Shown here piece after piece: positions 50,401 to 62,926 of a DNA stretch of 64,000 nt; position 1 is the stretch's first letter, and each line of letters opens with the position of its first letter. Position numbers and translations under genes: made by a program. The stretch covers positions 2,692,643 through 2,756,642 of the forward strand of contig CM021315.1 of assembly GCA_010645155.1 (NCBI GenBank), read 5' to 3'. The notes beneath the pieces were generated by a model. It did not search any database. It saw only the letters and a program-made list of their open reading frames with translations, and was not told the origin of the DNA. The stretch is from Tigriopus japonicus. Lineage: Eukaryota; Arthropoda; Copepoda; Harpacticoida; Harpacticidae.

Positions 50401-51256
50401 TAACGCAGAATTACACCTAATCGTAGTTCCAACTTCCAAAAGACAGAAACGACCTACTGCAACGAATCAGTAAATTGTTTTGGAAGTTTTTTGATGTTAT
50501 ACTCAATTTCATGCTCGTTCTTAATGCAATCAATTATTTGTAATATTTCTAAGGTGCCAACATCTGTTCATCATGCTCTCTGTTCTTCACCCACGGAGCG
50601 TGGGGTTCAAGTTTGTATTTATTTCTCTTCCGCTTTTCATAAATATTCCATCAAATGTTAGTGAAGCCACAAGTGCCGATGTGAGTCATGGGTCTCTCCT
50701 TGTCATTGTAGTGCTCGAAAATCAGACTTCGGAAGGTCTAATATGTCGTTCTCAAACCTCGCTCAACTTGCCACCTTTGCTTTCGCGGCCTTGATATTTC
50801 GTCGACGTCAGAGCTGTTGATATCCAAAGAGAACCCAAAAGAGAAATCTGCATGGTTGAAATTTAGATTGCGAGCCTAAAGTGAAACATTCATTTGGACG
50901 AGGAGTATGAGAGAGAGAGAGAGAAAAAAAAAGAGAGAGAGTAAAAGAAAACGGGAGGAACCCAAGAGAGGAGACCCAAAATTGAGAAGGCCTTATAGTT
51001 TCCATCTAGTAAGCAGGCAAGTTCGCTCCCTGAGTGATCTGGTTCTAACCACGAAACTTGCTTGCGCTAGCTCAAGTGCTTTAGACGTCCCTCTATTCCC
51101 GTTTTTCAGTGGGCAACCAAACAGGGATCAGTATCCCCCCAAAGAGTGTCGTTCCATCACTGAAACGCGCTCGAAAGACGACGACCAAAGACAGAGGAAG
51201 ACCGAGGATGGAGGATGGTGGAGGATAGAGGAGCGAGCCCATCTTCTTTCTCGGCC

Positions 51257-51327
51257 TCCATCCATCCATCCGTCCCTCCTTCCCTCCCTCCGTCTCTCTT
51301 TCTCTGTCTCCCTCTCTCCCTCCCTGG
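51257..51327 (+). repeat. Polypyrimidine tract (CCATCC/CCTCC/TCTC)
   Basis: About 70 nearly uninterrupted pyrimidines: CATC units, then CCTCC units, then TCTC units. It lies upstream of a candidate leader exon. It may be promoter-proximal, or just simple sequence. Confidence 0.7.
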
Positions 51328-51634
51328 TGTACGTAGAACGTGCGTCTGTTTTAGAATTCCGAGTCCTCTCAGGGTAGTGGAACACATCGAAGAAAACCCT
51401 TATAGTGTGACGACTTTGAGGAATGGGCACATTTGTAAGCCAACAGTTTTCTTGAATCGTTGAAACCCTCAGTCCGCTAGGTTTCAATCAAATCAGCACA
51501 GAGAAGAATCGTCGTCCAGGAGTTTGATTTCTCAGCCTCTTCTCCATTGGCATTTATCATTACTTGATTGGAATGAAGAGCCTCTTTCTCGTTGAACCCG
51601 TGGGTCACACTGTCCACGTTCGTTCCAAAGGAAA

Positions 51635-51946
51635 GTGACGGGCAAGAAATGGATTGTGGATCAAGGGAGCATTATCTCTCCAGTTAGGGTCCGGAGTCGT
51701 GACAAGGAGCACTTTGTAGACCTTACAAAAGAACTTGTTTCCATTTTGATGGATGGTACTGAAGACAACAACAAAGTGCTTTTCCCGCCAGCAGATGAAA
51801 TCAGCCAGTGCCTGAAAGGAGACCAAGGAACGAGAAGAATTTGGATCAGATTCATCTCGAATGTTCAGTGAGAAACTTGTGGGCAAGTGTTTTAGAGCTA
51901 AGTGGAATCGCCGTCAACAGCCAACGGAATTGTCGCAGCTCAACAG
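51635..51946 (+). other. Doubtful coding stretch or 5' leader exon ending at a splice donor
   Basis: An open frame from 51635 to 51871 reads with balanced composition: WIVDQGSIISPVRVRSRDKE then HFVDLTKELVSILMDGTEDN. It has no ATG of its own. The nearest ATG upstream (51572) is in another frame and stops after about 21 codons (MKSLFLVEPVGHTVHVRSKG), right where the second frame opens, as if one base were missing or added. A good donor (CAACAG/GTTAGT) follows at 51947. It could be a frameshifted small gene or a long untranslated leader exon of a downstream gene. I recognise no family. Confidence 0.3.
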
Positions 51947-52479
51947 GTTAGTACGTGTCCGAGCGACGGAGATCAATAAAATATGGATGTTGAGTTGAGT
52001 ATTTTAACCTAGTGAGGTTGGTGACATTGTCGGATGTTTGGCGCAACGAAATAAGCGCGCAAATCCGGGAAACTCGGCGTTTGTTTCCCTTTGAGGCCGA
52101 CTTCTTGCCTCCTTGAAGTGGCTGTGCAAATATGGCCATTGCTTTCAGATGGCAAAAAGCCGTTTCCTTGGCAATAAACCATTTCATCCTGTATGAAAAG
52201 TCAAGACAATTGAGTGAATGATTCCTTTGTGAGAACCCAATTCCCTTGATAGATAAAAAGTGCGAGAGACACAACGAGCGAGTGTGTGTAGCATATGAGA
52301 AGGAGACACGCGCATTGACAAAGACTCTGGTTTGAGCGTGCCTGCTGAGGGTTGGTTTTGTCATTGGTATTAGTGTAGTGTTCTTCTCCAAAACGCACGC
52401 CATTTGCGAAAACCTCGGGCCTTTCATTCAATCAGTTACGTTACCAATTACCGTCACCGTTCTGAGAAGTTCCATACTA

Positions 52480-52874
52480 CAGGGTGTTGCAGGTAAATCC
52501 GGACAAAATGTATTTCGATATATCATAGAAATGGTAGTATATTTGAGGAAAGTTATTTAACAAAAAATATAGATATAGATATATAGAAAATTTTTTATTC
52601 AATGTGCCCGCCGTTGTTGGCGACGACCTTCTCTAGACGGCCGCGGAAGGAGTTGCAGGCCAAAACGACATGCGCTGGATTGATCTTGGACCAGTTCTTG
52701 GTGATGCTGGTCTTGAGGGCCGCCAAGCTGTTATGGGGCTTCGAGGAGACCTTCCTCTCTAATTCTCCCTAAAAGAAGTAGTCCATGGGATTCAAGTCGG
52801 GGGAGTTAGAGGGCCAGGTCTCCGGACACCAGAAGTCCACGTTTTCGTCGTTTAACAAGTTAAGCGTCTTCTTG
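52480..52874 (-). mobile_element. Mariner-like element, 3' half, running into the assembly gap
   Basis: A TIR start CAGGGTGTTGCAGGTAAATC follows TA at 52478-52479. The transposase C-terminus is on the minus strand (52595-52874) and reads DFWCPETWPSNSPDLNPMDY, then YFF-stop-GELERKV and ends NNGGHIE. The Asp in SPDLNPMD suggests a DDxD catalytic triad. The in-frame stop, where Trp is usual, makes it a pseudogene. The other half is hidden by or lost in the N run. Confidence 0.8.
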
Positions 52875-52999
52875 NNNNNNNNNNNNNNNNNNNNNNNNNN
52901 NNNNNNNNNNNNNNNNNNNNNNNNNNNNNNNNNNNNNNNNNNNNNNNNNNNNNNNNNNNNNNNNNNNNNNNNNNNNNNNNNNNNNNNNNNNNNNNNNNN
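52875..52999. other. Assembly gap (125 N)
   Basis: A run of 125 N bases. Its size may be nominal. It interrupts the mariner-like element, and no matching second TIR is seen to its right, so some sequence is missing. Confidence 0.99.
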
Positions 53000-55900
53000 T
53001 GTTGATGCTCGTGCCGATTCTCGGGTCCTCTTCGTATCCCTTGGTTAAGAATGAACGAATAAAATCTGTCCTTTGGCCTTTCGCTCCAAACCCCAACAAC
53101 ACTGTCCCAATCACAATGATCCTTCCGTTTATGCGTGCTTGCGAGGAGTCATACGTACGTACGTTTGATGATGGGACGGACCCCTTAGTTGCATTGAATA
53201 TAAGACTCCTTACACAGAGATAATAATCGGCCATCGAAGAGCGAAATGGTAGTCCATTGCAAAGGAAAAGAATAAATCTCTGGCTCGAGAAAGGTTATGG
53301 CATTTTCTTGGTCACGCTTTGTTCTCCCCTGTCCAAGTAATTTCGAAGTCCGTCGTGAATGCTTGCACGCACATGTGAGCACAGATTCGGGCTGATTGCT
53401 GATAGGAGCCCACCATCCATTGGAAATGCAACGCTTTGGGTTTGGCATGAACGAGTAGTACGGACGTTCCTCCCCGTTGTTGTTGTTCCTGCCTCCACCC
53501 AGATTCTCTCCTGCTCTTTGGGCTTGTCTACGAGTAGCTTCGAGCTGGGAAACCATTATTTTACTCGCACATTACTTACATGGGAATCGGCTCGGGTTTA
53601 ATTGGTTGGATGGAAAGACTGGTTGCAATTTGGCAGTCTACTATTCTGATATCGGTGAACCACGTTACGTTCGATTCCTTGCGGAACAGTTGCTTTAGTC
53701 CATCCGTTGCCCCATAACAGGAAGGACAATCGAAAGAAGCCTTGAAACAGCTCTTCTCATCAACATGTAGCCAAATAAAACATTTCCAAGCAAACATGAA
53801 AAGCGGGGCATAATCTTGTATCTGTGGATGTTTTTTCTTCACTCCTGGGCGATAAGCGAAGATTTACTGGATGTCCTCCTGTTACGCGGAAACAACACCG
53901 TAGTATAGCTTCATTGGGTCCATGGTCAAAAAAAGCATGTTTCTTCGAAGAGGGGAAAAAATCCTTGTTTCTGTTTTAGGCCAACCCCATGGACAACTAG
54001 TCCCCAAGTCACAGATCTTGTGAGAATTTATGGGTCTGGCATCTTTCTTCAGTTGCGAGTACGTTCGTTGGCCCAACGGAGTGAGTAGTGGTCCATTCAG
54101 GGTGGGTGTGTACGTGGTTCAACTAAGCACACCAATCGAGTGAACCCACACTCGGAAAGAAGTTGGTCCGAATGAAACACACACAGGGACAAGGACGATC
54201 ACTTTCAATATGACATCCAAAAAAGCTCGTTTTGTAACGTAGGGTGTACAAGTTCCATAGAAGATGATCCATGGGACTCTCAAGGTCCGACTTGAAGCAA
54301 ATCTCCATCAAATACATGGTTTTGATTCTATCATGATTAAAAGGGACGAAATAATCGTCCGCCTTCATTTACGAGAACTCAACCAATTATGATGCGTACT
54401 AGGTCTCGTGACTAAATCTATGGTGGTGAAGACCAAGAAACGTCTAAACGTAAAGATGACTTTCAGAGCTCAATATAGAGCGTTACTTAGGGCGTTGCTG
54501 GAATGCCTTTCTAGTTCTTCCCTCGAGTTCATTCCAACGCATTTCTTCACTCCTTCAGCTTCTTCCCCTTTCCACTTTTAATGCAACAGTAAACTTGGTA
54601 CAATTTCCACTTTTTTTGAAATTTCAGAGCCCGTGAAAAAGGAATGCATGCATGGCTTTTCTAGCTTCGTTGGTGGAACTTACTTTCGTGCATGCACCGA
54701 CTGACGACTACTGTATGTACTACATGGTATGTTCAACCTACCCTTCCTCGCAATGTTGGGAAACACTTGGGGTATACCCATTCACTGTTGCTGTAGTAGG
54801 GGAAGATGAAGTAGGACCGCAAGTTCATGCAGGCCATGTGAGTGGTGAGGGTGTCGGCTGAGAAGAGACTTTATGACTTCAAAGATTGGAGCATGCAACT
54901 ACCACGCCGTTCATTGCTCACTCATATCGTTTGTGCGTGTTGCTACCACTGTCCTGTTACTTCCGGAACTTCCACTGGCCTTGCACATTAAACCAAAAAG
55001 CACTTGACGTAAAACGAATCCCGTTTCTCCTCACAATATGAGCTTGACACATCGAGTACATGTTCCTTCTTAACTCAAGGTTAATTCTGGGTGAGGAAGC
55101 CTGGAAATCTCTGACTTTGGGAAATGGAACAAATCGATGATGCAGACGGTGATTGGTTCGGTTGTTTTGGGTTTCTTCATGGAGAGTTGGGTTAGTGCTA
55201 ATGGAACTGCGACTTTTTCTCTGGGGCTTTTTTCTGCCTTTCAGTCGTTCGTTTCCTCACCTCTTGTGTGAAACGACCACTCTAACGGAAGTGTGTTATC
55301 TCCGTGTGGAGGAACACACAATCCAAGGCAGGGTTTGGAGCCAAACGTGAGCCATGTTCCAAGTTCCGGGAACATGAGCGGGTACAAGGGTGGGTGTTAT
55401 TTGGGGAAGCAACGAAAAGCATGATGAGTGTGTGGGCCATGTCGAAACTTGATTCCGGTGTCTCGAGGTGGCTGATTTCGGAGTCCATGATAGGTTGTTG
55501 TGCCAAAGGAACGGACTTGCACATGTGTTTTGCGACAGCTTCTTTTGATCATGTGCCAAGAAATCGGGGATCCAGAGGATTACGGAAACAACTAACTAGC
55601 TGAGAAAAAAGCAGATCAAAACAAAAGCGAAATCAAAAGCATAACATGTTAGTGGGGCCAAAGCCGCCCGTTTCCCTTTGCCATTCCCGTTGAATTGAGT
55701 TCCCAACTGGCAATGAATTTGGATGGAACCATTGCATTGAAACTGTCCGATCGAAGGGAACCAATTTTCTTTTTGGAAAGGAAATTGCGTTGGTTTGTAT
55801 TTGTTCAAGCGGTAGATCAATTGAACATTTTCGTTCTTTGATATGGTTTTGATAACAAAAACTACATTCGGCAAGCCGTGGTAATAAAACAATCCTTTTG

Positions 55901-58900
55901 ACCTCAGGTCACAAATTCAACCTGTCAGTTTGCAGATTGCAAATCTTACTCTAGCGGAAAGTGAGATCTGAGCTTTGCCACACACACACCTACACCAAAT
56001 CTCCTATTTTTTGTGGTGAAGCAAAAAGGGAAAAAAGAGCTCTGCTCTTTGACCCTTTGTCAAAAGAAGGAAGAAAAATGAGGGATCCAAATCAAGATCG
56101 ATAGTAAATGTTTACACAATGGGTTCAACCACCAAGGAGGGACTGTGGTTCAATTCCACAGGACGCTCACAACGACTGGACAAGAACTTGGATGAGAGAG
56201 CAAAAATGAAGGAGAGGTTCAAAGCCACTCACTCACCCACATTCCATTTATTCCCCTCCTCCATTCCAAATACATGTCACTCTGTTTTGAATAAACGCAC
56301 TACACATGGGTTCCATGATAGTTAGCGTGCAAGCAGACAAAGGAAAATCTCGCTTGATTGACGCGCCACATTTGATCCGACGATGGGATCAGAGAGGCAT
56401 GATGACGACGAAAATGCGAGTTTGAAAAATATGCATTTCCGCTTTTTCGAAGGACAATAGGGCCTTTCCTAGGTCCCAATCCCAATAATCGAAAGGGCCC
56501 AGTCCTGCCTAAAAGGAATCATCGCCCTTTGAATGTGTGGCCCATAGAAATCCAACAAAGTGAATAGGAGCACAACAGTAATCGTGTTTCTTGATCAGCC
56601 ACTCAATCCTGATTTACTCTCTCTCTTTCTCTCTCTGCCTCGCTTAAAGGTCGTGCTCGGCCAGTCGTAAGGCCCGACCAAGAACCACTGAATCCTCACA
56701 TTGAAAGACTGACAGGACAAGGATTCTTGAGCATTGGAAATCATCATTAAGTGCAGACAAAACAGAGCACCCAATCTCATTTCCTGGCTGTCAACAGATA
56801 TAACCTTGAGTGAAGAGCCAGCCAGCCAGCCAGCCAACCGTTTGGCCGGCCTATCCAGTTTGACTCCAATCGAGCCAGACGTGATTTGTCACCGCCGCCG
56901 AGCGAGAAGCACCATTACAGAACTCGGTGGGGTCCCGGGGAGGTTGGGAATAAAATTTCTGCCCATCTTGGATCACCATCTACACTCTCCTGATGTACGT
57001 TTGGAGTTATTTGGGCCCAATTGAGGCAAGTACAATACGTTCTCTTGCTAGAAAAGCGGTGAGCACGAAGGGAAAAGAGGAGGAAAACCCAAGAAGAACA
57101 ATTTGCTTTGGCTTTGTGTCCCAAACTCGAGGAAAAAAGCACCCAAAACAATAAACTAAGAGGCTTTCCTCATTTCCGGACCCAAGCAGTCAGTGTCCGT
57201 TGGTTCTTTCGTTGGTTCGTTGAGTCTTTCGGGGGTTCATTCGAAGAACGCTTCTATTTCGTTTCCGTTGGCCAAAAGGCGATTGGGAGGCTGTTGGCGC
57301 GGTTTGCTCTCTTGGCCTTCATCTTCTTCTGTCCTTTGGTGGTTGTGGGTTTGCTCGAGCTATGATTTCATGTACAACGTACGTACTTCATGTTGGCGGA
57401 AAATGGTACCGAAAGGAAGCCGACCTCATCGCGGCCCTAAAGAACGACTAACACACTGGGCACACCAAATGGCAATGCAAAATGGTTCAAGGCAGCCAAC
57501 CAAACGACCGTATTTCTGACTGGCGCTCTTTTGAAAATGGGGGCCATTATGCAGACCACTGAAATAGACAGACGTTTTACTAGTACAGAATTAGTGGTGC
57601 CACCAAGGTTTGAATACTTCTAATACTCCTTCTTTCTGTGTGAATGAATGGGCCCCGAGTCTCCTCCCGAGGCTCCCATTGCCACTTCTACTGAAGTACA
57701 TTAGGCACAAGTTGTGTCATTTAGGATGTCTGAGCCGTGGAACAGTATTGAGCTCTGGCTTGCTTTTCTTGAGCCAATTGCTGACTGTCAAATTGGCATC
57801 CGTGATGTTCAAGCTCAACAACTTGCAAAAGACCCGCCATCCCTCAATCCATCTACGTACAAGGCACCACGACGTCGCTCTGAACGTACATAGAGTAATG
57901 TTCGTGGGCGGCAAATAATGATGGGAGTGTCTCATCATGTGTGGGAGGCGAAAAACGGAGGAGACTTGCGTTCGTTCTGGCCCAAGGCTTCAAGATTGTC
58001 CAATCAACCAAATGTGGTTCTCAATGAAGAGTGAATCGTGGACCACGGACGGTGTCTTCCTTTCGTGATCGATTCTTGCCAAGGAGCAGCACCAAAGCGC
58101 ATCTTCCCATCGCGAGACTCGGTTCGGGAAAGCAATGTAAATGCAACTTCTTTACCTAGAAATGGCTCAACTTTCAGTCTATTAACGAAGATTGAACCAC
58201 TGAGCCAGAATATCGTTGAGCGTGATCAATCGGCGACACTTTGAGGGTGAGAGGTTCCTCTCGACTTTTGCAAAGAGGTAGATTTCGTCGATTTCATGTG
58301 TTCGGATTAATGGGATAGAGTTCCTCCCTTTTTTCTGTCTTTTCTCCTTTTCCCGTTTTTATTGGCCCTTTTTCTTCTTCTCCTCCTTCCGATTCTCCCC
58401 TACTCGAGGCTGAAAAGGGCTCCAAGGGGCTCGAAGGCATCTATCTACTCTATAGTTACGAACACTGTGCGTAGTGCGAAGCAGAGGCGAGTTCACGTAC
58501 GTTCAATGTTCTATGTACGACGTACACTACGTACGTACGTAGAGTGTGCAATGAACAACGAACGGGTGTCTCTCTTGTCTGGAGCAAACGTTCAAAGCGT
58601 AACCTCGTGGGCCGAAAAGGGAACACCATTCCACTAACTTATTCCATTCTTCCACCGCCGCTACCACTACTATTGCTATCAGACCAATCGTCCTAACCCT
58701 TCTTCACGTCCAAAGCCCATCCATTCTTGGATAACGGTAAGGACGTTAGTTTCCATTGGTCAAGATCACCCGCGGCAAATTCCGCCACGATGGGGCTTCA
58801 TGAATTGGTGATCAAATTTACTGTAGAATGGGAATTAGGCGAGAAAGGAGAGAGAGAACGATGTTGCTAGTCGACACTCGTTCAAAACCAAGATGTGAAT

Positions 58901-61900
58901 ACACAATGTTTTCCAATGAGCAAGGAAAAGATGCACAAAGCTTTGCCCCATCAATGCATATTTATAAATCGAAATAGTACATGATACAACCCCTTGGCAA
59001 CAGATACGGATGAGAAATTAGGTAAGTTGCACCTTTGCAATGACAGCAAAAACTGTTGAGGTGGGCAAAAAGTAATGGAACCGGTGCTCTGAAGTAGTAG
59101 ACCAATTCAAGGAAAGACAACATTATCGATAGAACAAAAACCATTCACAGAGCAGCAGAATCGGAACAGCCCATTATACTCGGAACTATCCAAATGGTTC
59201 TACTGATCTACAATAAAAAAAATCTTATTTTAAAACCAACAAAGCCTAGATTTACAATAGAAAAATACGGCAACAAGAAGCCACATTATGGAAAACATGA
59301 AAGTAAAATCGAATTTGGCTTATCCCCACCACACTACTCATTAGATTTGTAAAGAAAGTCTTTGTTTGGACCGACAATCAGATGATGGTGAAGAGGCACG
59401 TTGTTGAATTGTGTTGGGTTTCTCGAAATTGTTTCGCAAATACGAGAACGGAAGTTGGCTACCGTTTATTGGCTTCGAGGAAACTTTCTTAATCCAATAC
59501 AAACCTTAGCTCGGAAGTTCCATGGAGAGAATCGAAACTACTTTATTTCACCCTTCAATTCCCCCTTTTTTCGTTTCACTCACTGACTTGTCTGTTTTAA
59601 TGAAAAGACTTCAACTTTGACATCCATTAGATTGATGTATGGCCAATATTAATCATTCTCTGTTATTACTTAAAGCCCTCCTTTCAGTCTCTACCAACTC
59701 AATCCGTAGTATTTATAACAGAACTTAAATTCACTGCATTTCAATGACTACGCTAAATTTTCGAATTTGTTTTGATTCTTTAAGTGGCATAACCACTGTC
59801 ACATTGGTCATTCCTGTGACATTTTTGATTCAAGTCGATGACTAAAACAAAAACAAAAAATGTGCAGTATGTTTGTTAAACGCTTTACGAAAGCGGCTCT
59901 TCAAGCAGGTCTCTGGCAATGCCGATGTTGATACTTTTATTCTCAGATCATTGCCACTCGCAGCACTCACTGTGAGTTGATTGACTAGCGCCAATCTCAA
60001 TGGATCCAATTGGGACCATGCTTGATGATCAAGAGAAAGAAGAGAACAGGGAATGGATGGGGGGAATATGTGACGAAGTAACTAAGCAAGCAAGAAGGGG
60101 AGAGGCAAGAAAAGCATTCAGTACCATATCATCCAGAACAAGAGCCTTCTGTACTATTGCCTGAGAACCGTCCTTCCGTTCAATAGCTGGCTCATCAATA
60201 TCACGATTTCTTTGCGCAATTTACATGCACACTTTTGGACGAAGGGTGCAAAGTGGAGAGCAAGATAGGCTCATCAATCACGCAGAGAGAACTTATGAAT
60301 GAATGATGATGAAGAACACAACGACGACGACGACGACGACGGCTCACGGATTGAGTTGCTTTGAACACTAATGGAACTGGGGAGACCCATTGCAATTGAA
60401 TTAAGAGGGGTCCCTTTACCCTCATGTGCCCTGGAAAGACCTCGATATCACTTCTTAATTATCAGAGCGACGACTAAAAACGCAAGTCTGAGTTGCTGGT
60501 AAAGTTTGGGACCAAAGAGTTCATTTGTCATGTGGTGATCAACTATCATTATGATCATTATCAGAAACAGTGCATTAAGTCAACACTTCATGTTGATGGA
60601 TTTGTGGGATTTTCAATCAATAGAGGATTTTAAACCAAGCTTGAAAAATTCGCCAATAGATGGTGTGAAAGAGGGGGCAAGTACTAACACTAAGCTGACA
60701 AGTCTTTTCTCTGTACTTGCCCAACCTTCCCCGCCATCTATTGGCGAATTTTGCAAGCTTGGTTTAAAACCCTCTATCCCTCCTAAATTCAGGTATGCAA
60801 AAAGGCTAATTTGGAAAGTGTGATGCAAAGGGATGATTGAAAAATCCAGATAAGAAAGTTCAAGGAATGTCATAGCAATCCCAAAATCTATTTGTAAACG
60901 GGCACGATTTCTTTATGTGTTTTGAACTAAGGATATTAATGTCAAAATTTGCACATCCTCAAAGGTGTAAGATTTGCTTGGATATCTGTACAAACAAAAC
61001 TACGCTTCAAGCACTGGTCTAGAGCATATTTTTACCTGTTTTGGTGAAAACAGTTAGTGATTTCATCAAGTCATTCAATTAGAAGTTATGCCTAATGTTT
61101 TAGGTGCATGTCTACCACACCATGACAAGTTTGAAAAATGCATGAAATTATTACTTTAAGTATGCATTCGAAGCATTTGTTTGAGCTCAATTTTCAAACA
61201 AAGTCCAAACCCTACCATAAATGACTTTGTTTTTGAAACTTTGTACTCGGAAGTGATTCATGCTTTACTCACTTTTTCGGATTATTTCACACTCAGATTT
61301 CAAGAAGAACTTAAAGAGCATTTCAGTATTTTTGGAGGAAGATCATCTCATATTTTTTGAGCCAACATTATTGCTCTTTAAGGCGCAATTCTCTTTACGA
61401 GTTCCACCGTAGTATTTTGTGACAAAATGGTTAGCTTGGACTTCAAAATTTGGCGATTGGAAAAATGCAATATCCACCTCTGCAGGAATGGCTTTGCTTA
61501 AACACGACCCAATTTTTGGCGCCATTCAACATGAGAAACCAATTCCCCGGATATGCTTTTCGATTGTGCCATGTTTTTGGTTGGGACAAAGAGTGCACTC
61601 ACTCTTGGGTAATTGTTGTCGTTGTGCCATATTGCAAGTCGATGATGTGTTGCCAGATTTAGAGACCGGCAAGCAAAAATGTGTGACAGATGGCCCCTGT
61701 CAAACGTCCAAATCACCGACACTCACAATAACAACAACGCCATGGCATACTTGTACGTATATACATATATTGAGGCTAACAGAAAAGGAGCTGTTGAGAA
61801 CAAAGGCACGTCTTAAGCGTTTTTATTGCCTTGATCAAAAACTCGACACACTTGTTCCCATGAGCTCTCATTCTCTCGTATTTTGTTACCTCTCTAAAAC

Positions 61901-62817
61901 ACTCTAAATTGAATGCACTCCTTGTTCTATATTTTTAGTCCCCTTCCTCATTACCAAGGGCTAAAAGCAGCAGTGTGATGTAAAATGAAATGTATGTTTT
62001 TGTCGTCAGCTTTTTTCAAACGTGAGGGTTAACGGCCGTCATTAATGTGCTTCTTTCAGTTATCTCTGAACAAAAACGGCTACAGTGACAAATCCCTGTG
62101 TGCGGGCACGCATTTTAAAACAAGGTGTTCTAAGAATTTTTGGAAATCATTGCCGTTGTTACCTTTTCCTCGCGGTTTGTTCCCTGTGCCAAAATACCAA
62201 CTCATCGATAAATTTAACCTCCAACTTAGAGCCATATATTACACAGACAAGAAAAGGATGGCAAGCTCGACACAGCCTTGATTGGCCTGGGGGCTTCCCT
62301 CGTCAAATGACGACTCACCCACAATGGCACTCGGGTATTGGTACATAACATACTACGTACGTGCGATCCTACACATACCGGTCTATTGCGTAGGTACATG
62401 GACTGCTGGTGGAGCAAACAACCAACGACACACACACACACACTCCCATTTCGATATGTGAAAATTGATGTACTCGGTACTGAATATTGGGAGAAAATCC
62501 AAAGAATGGAAACGATCAGAGGATATCCAAACGGGGCCCAAATCTAAGCAAAATCACAAAATCCGATAATGCGCGATGTCGTTTACATTCAATATGAAAA
62601 TGGCCTTGAATATGAAAAGGCTCTGGGTTTCAAGGAAGGCTCGGAACTCAAAAAGAATAAAACCTTTTCTATTGGGTAAAACTTTGTAATCGTTCGTGCG
62701 AGAATGGGGGTTCACGTGGTGAACATTGACCCGATCCGTGGATGCTTAACAACAACCCATTCTGCTAATTTGATTATTCGCAGTAGGTTTCATGAAGTAC
62801 TCTTCTTTCCTTTTCAG
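53000..62817. other. Long repeat-poor region without a recognised coding gene
   Basis: Composition is less AT-rich than 3-9 kb or 14-34 kb and almost no transposon relics are visible. Microsatellites include (CAGC)n near 56818, CT runs near 56616, (GAC)n near 60325 and (CA)n near 62429. Palindromic TACGTAC runs occur at 53152-53164, about 57378, 58528-58541 and 62354-62363. The longest open frame (61419-61907) has no recognisable feature. It may be upstream or intronic DNA of the gene at 62927. Confidence 0.45.
60621..60776. repeat. 156-bp palindromic element
   Basis: The left arm TAGAGGATTTTAAACCAAGC continues to GCCAATAGATGG. The right arm starts CCATCTATTGGCGAATTTTG and ends TTTAAAACCCTCTA. 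Inner parts GGGGGCAAGTAC and GTACTTGCCC pair as well, so almost the whole unit folds on itself. MITE-like. Confidence 0.8.
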
Positions 62818-62824
62818 AATAGCC

Positions 62825-62881
62825 ATGGCTTCCCATGGGTTGGCTGACGTCTCAAGATTTTTGATTTGGATGCTTGTTTAA
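62825..62881 (+). other. Upstream ORF (18 codons) in a 5' leader exon
   Basis: A pyrimidine-rich acceptor (TTCTTTCCTTTTCAG) ends at 62817. The exon that follows contains ATGGCTTCC... encoding MASHGLADVSRFLIWMLV and a stop at 62881, 45 bases before the main ATG. Such a uORF would damp translation of the main frame. Confidence 0.35.
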
Positions 62882-62926
62882 TTCAGCTGACTAATCCCAG
62901 TCCGATTCCAATTGAGTAAGCTCTCT

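Larger units (their letters stand above)
46292..52479. other. Region downstream of amylase without a recognised gene
   Basis: AT-rich to about 50.5 kb, then visibly less so. It holds a foldback-type repeat (47101-47488), a hAT-like terminus (GGAGTCAGCAACCAGTGGA near 47549), a GA-rich microsatellite (about 50906-50941) and a polypyrimidine tract (51257-51327). No other open frame has a recognisable domain, apart from the doubtful one at 51635. Confidence 0.5.

Noticed and set aside
61419..61907. 162-codon plus-strand open frame
   Set aside because: No recognisable motif, signal peptide or conserved pattern. Several overlapping frames of similar quality occur here, so chance is the simpler explanation.
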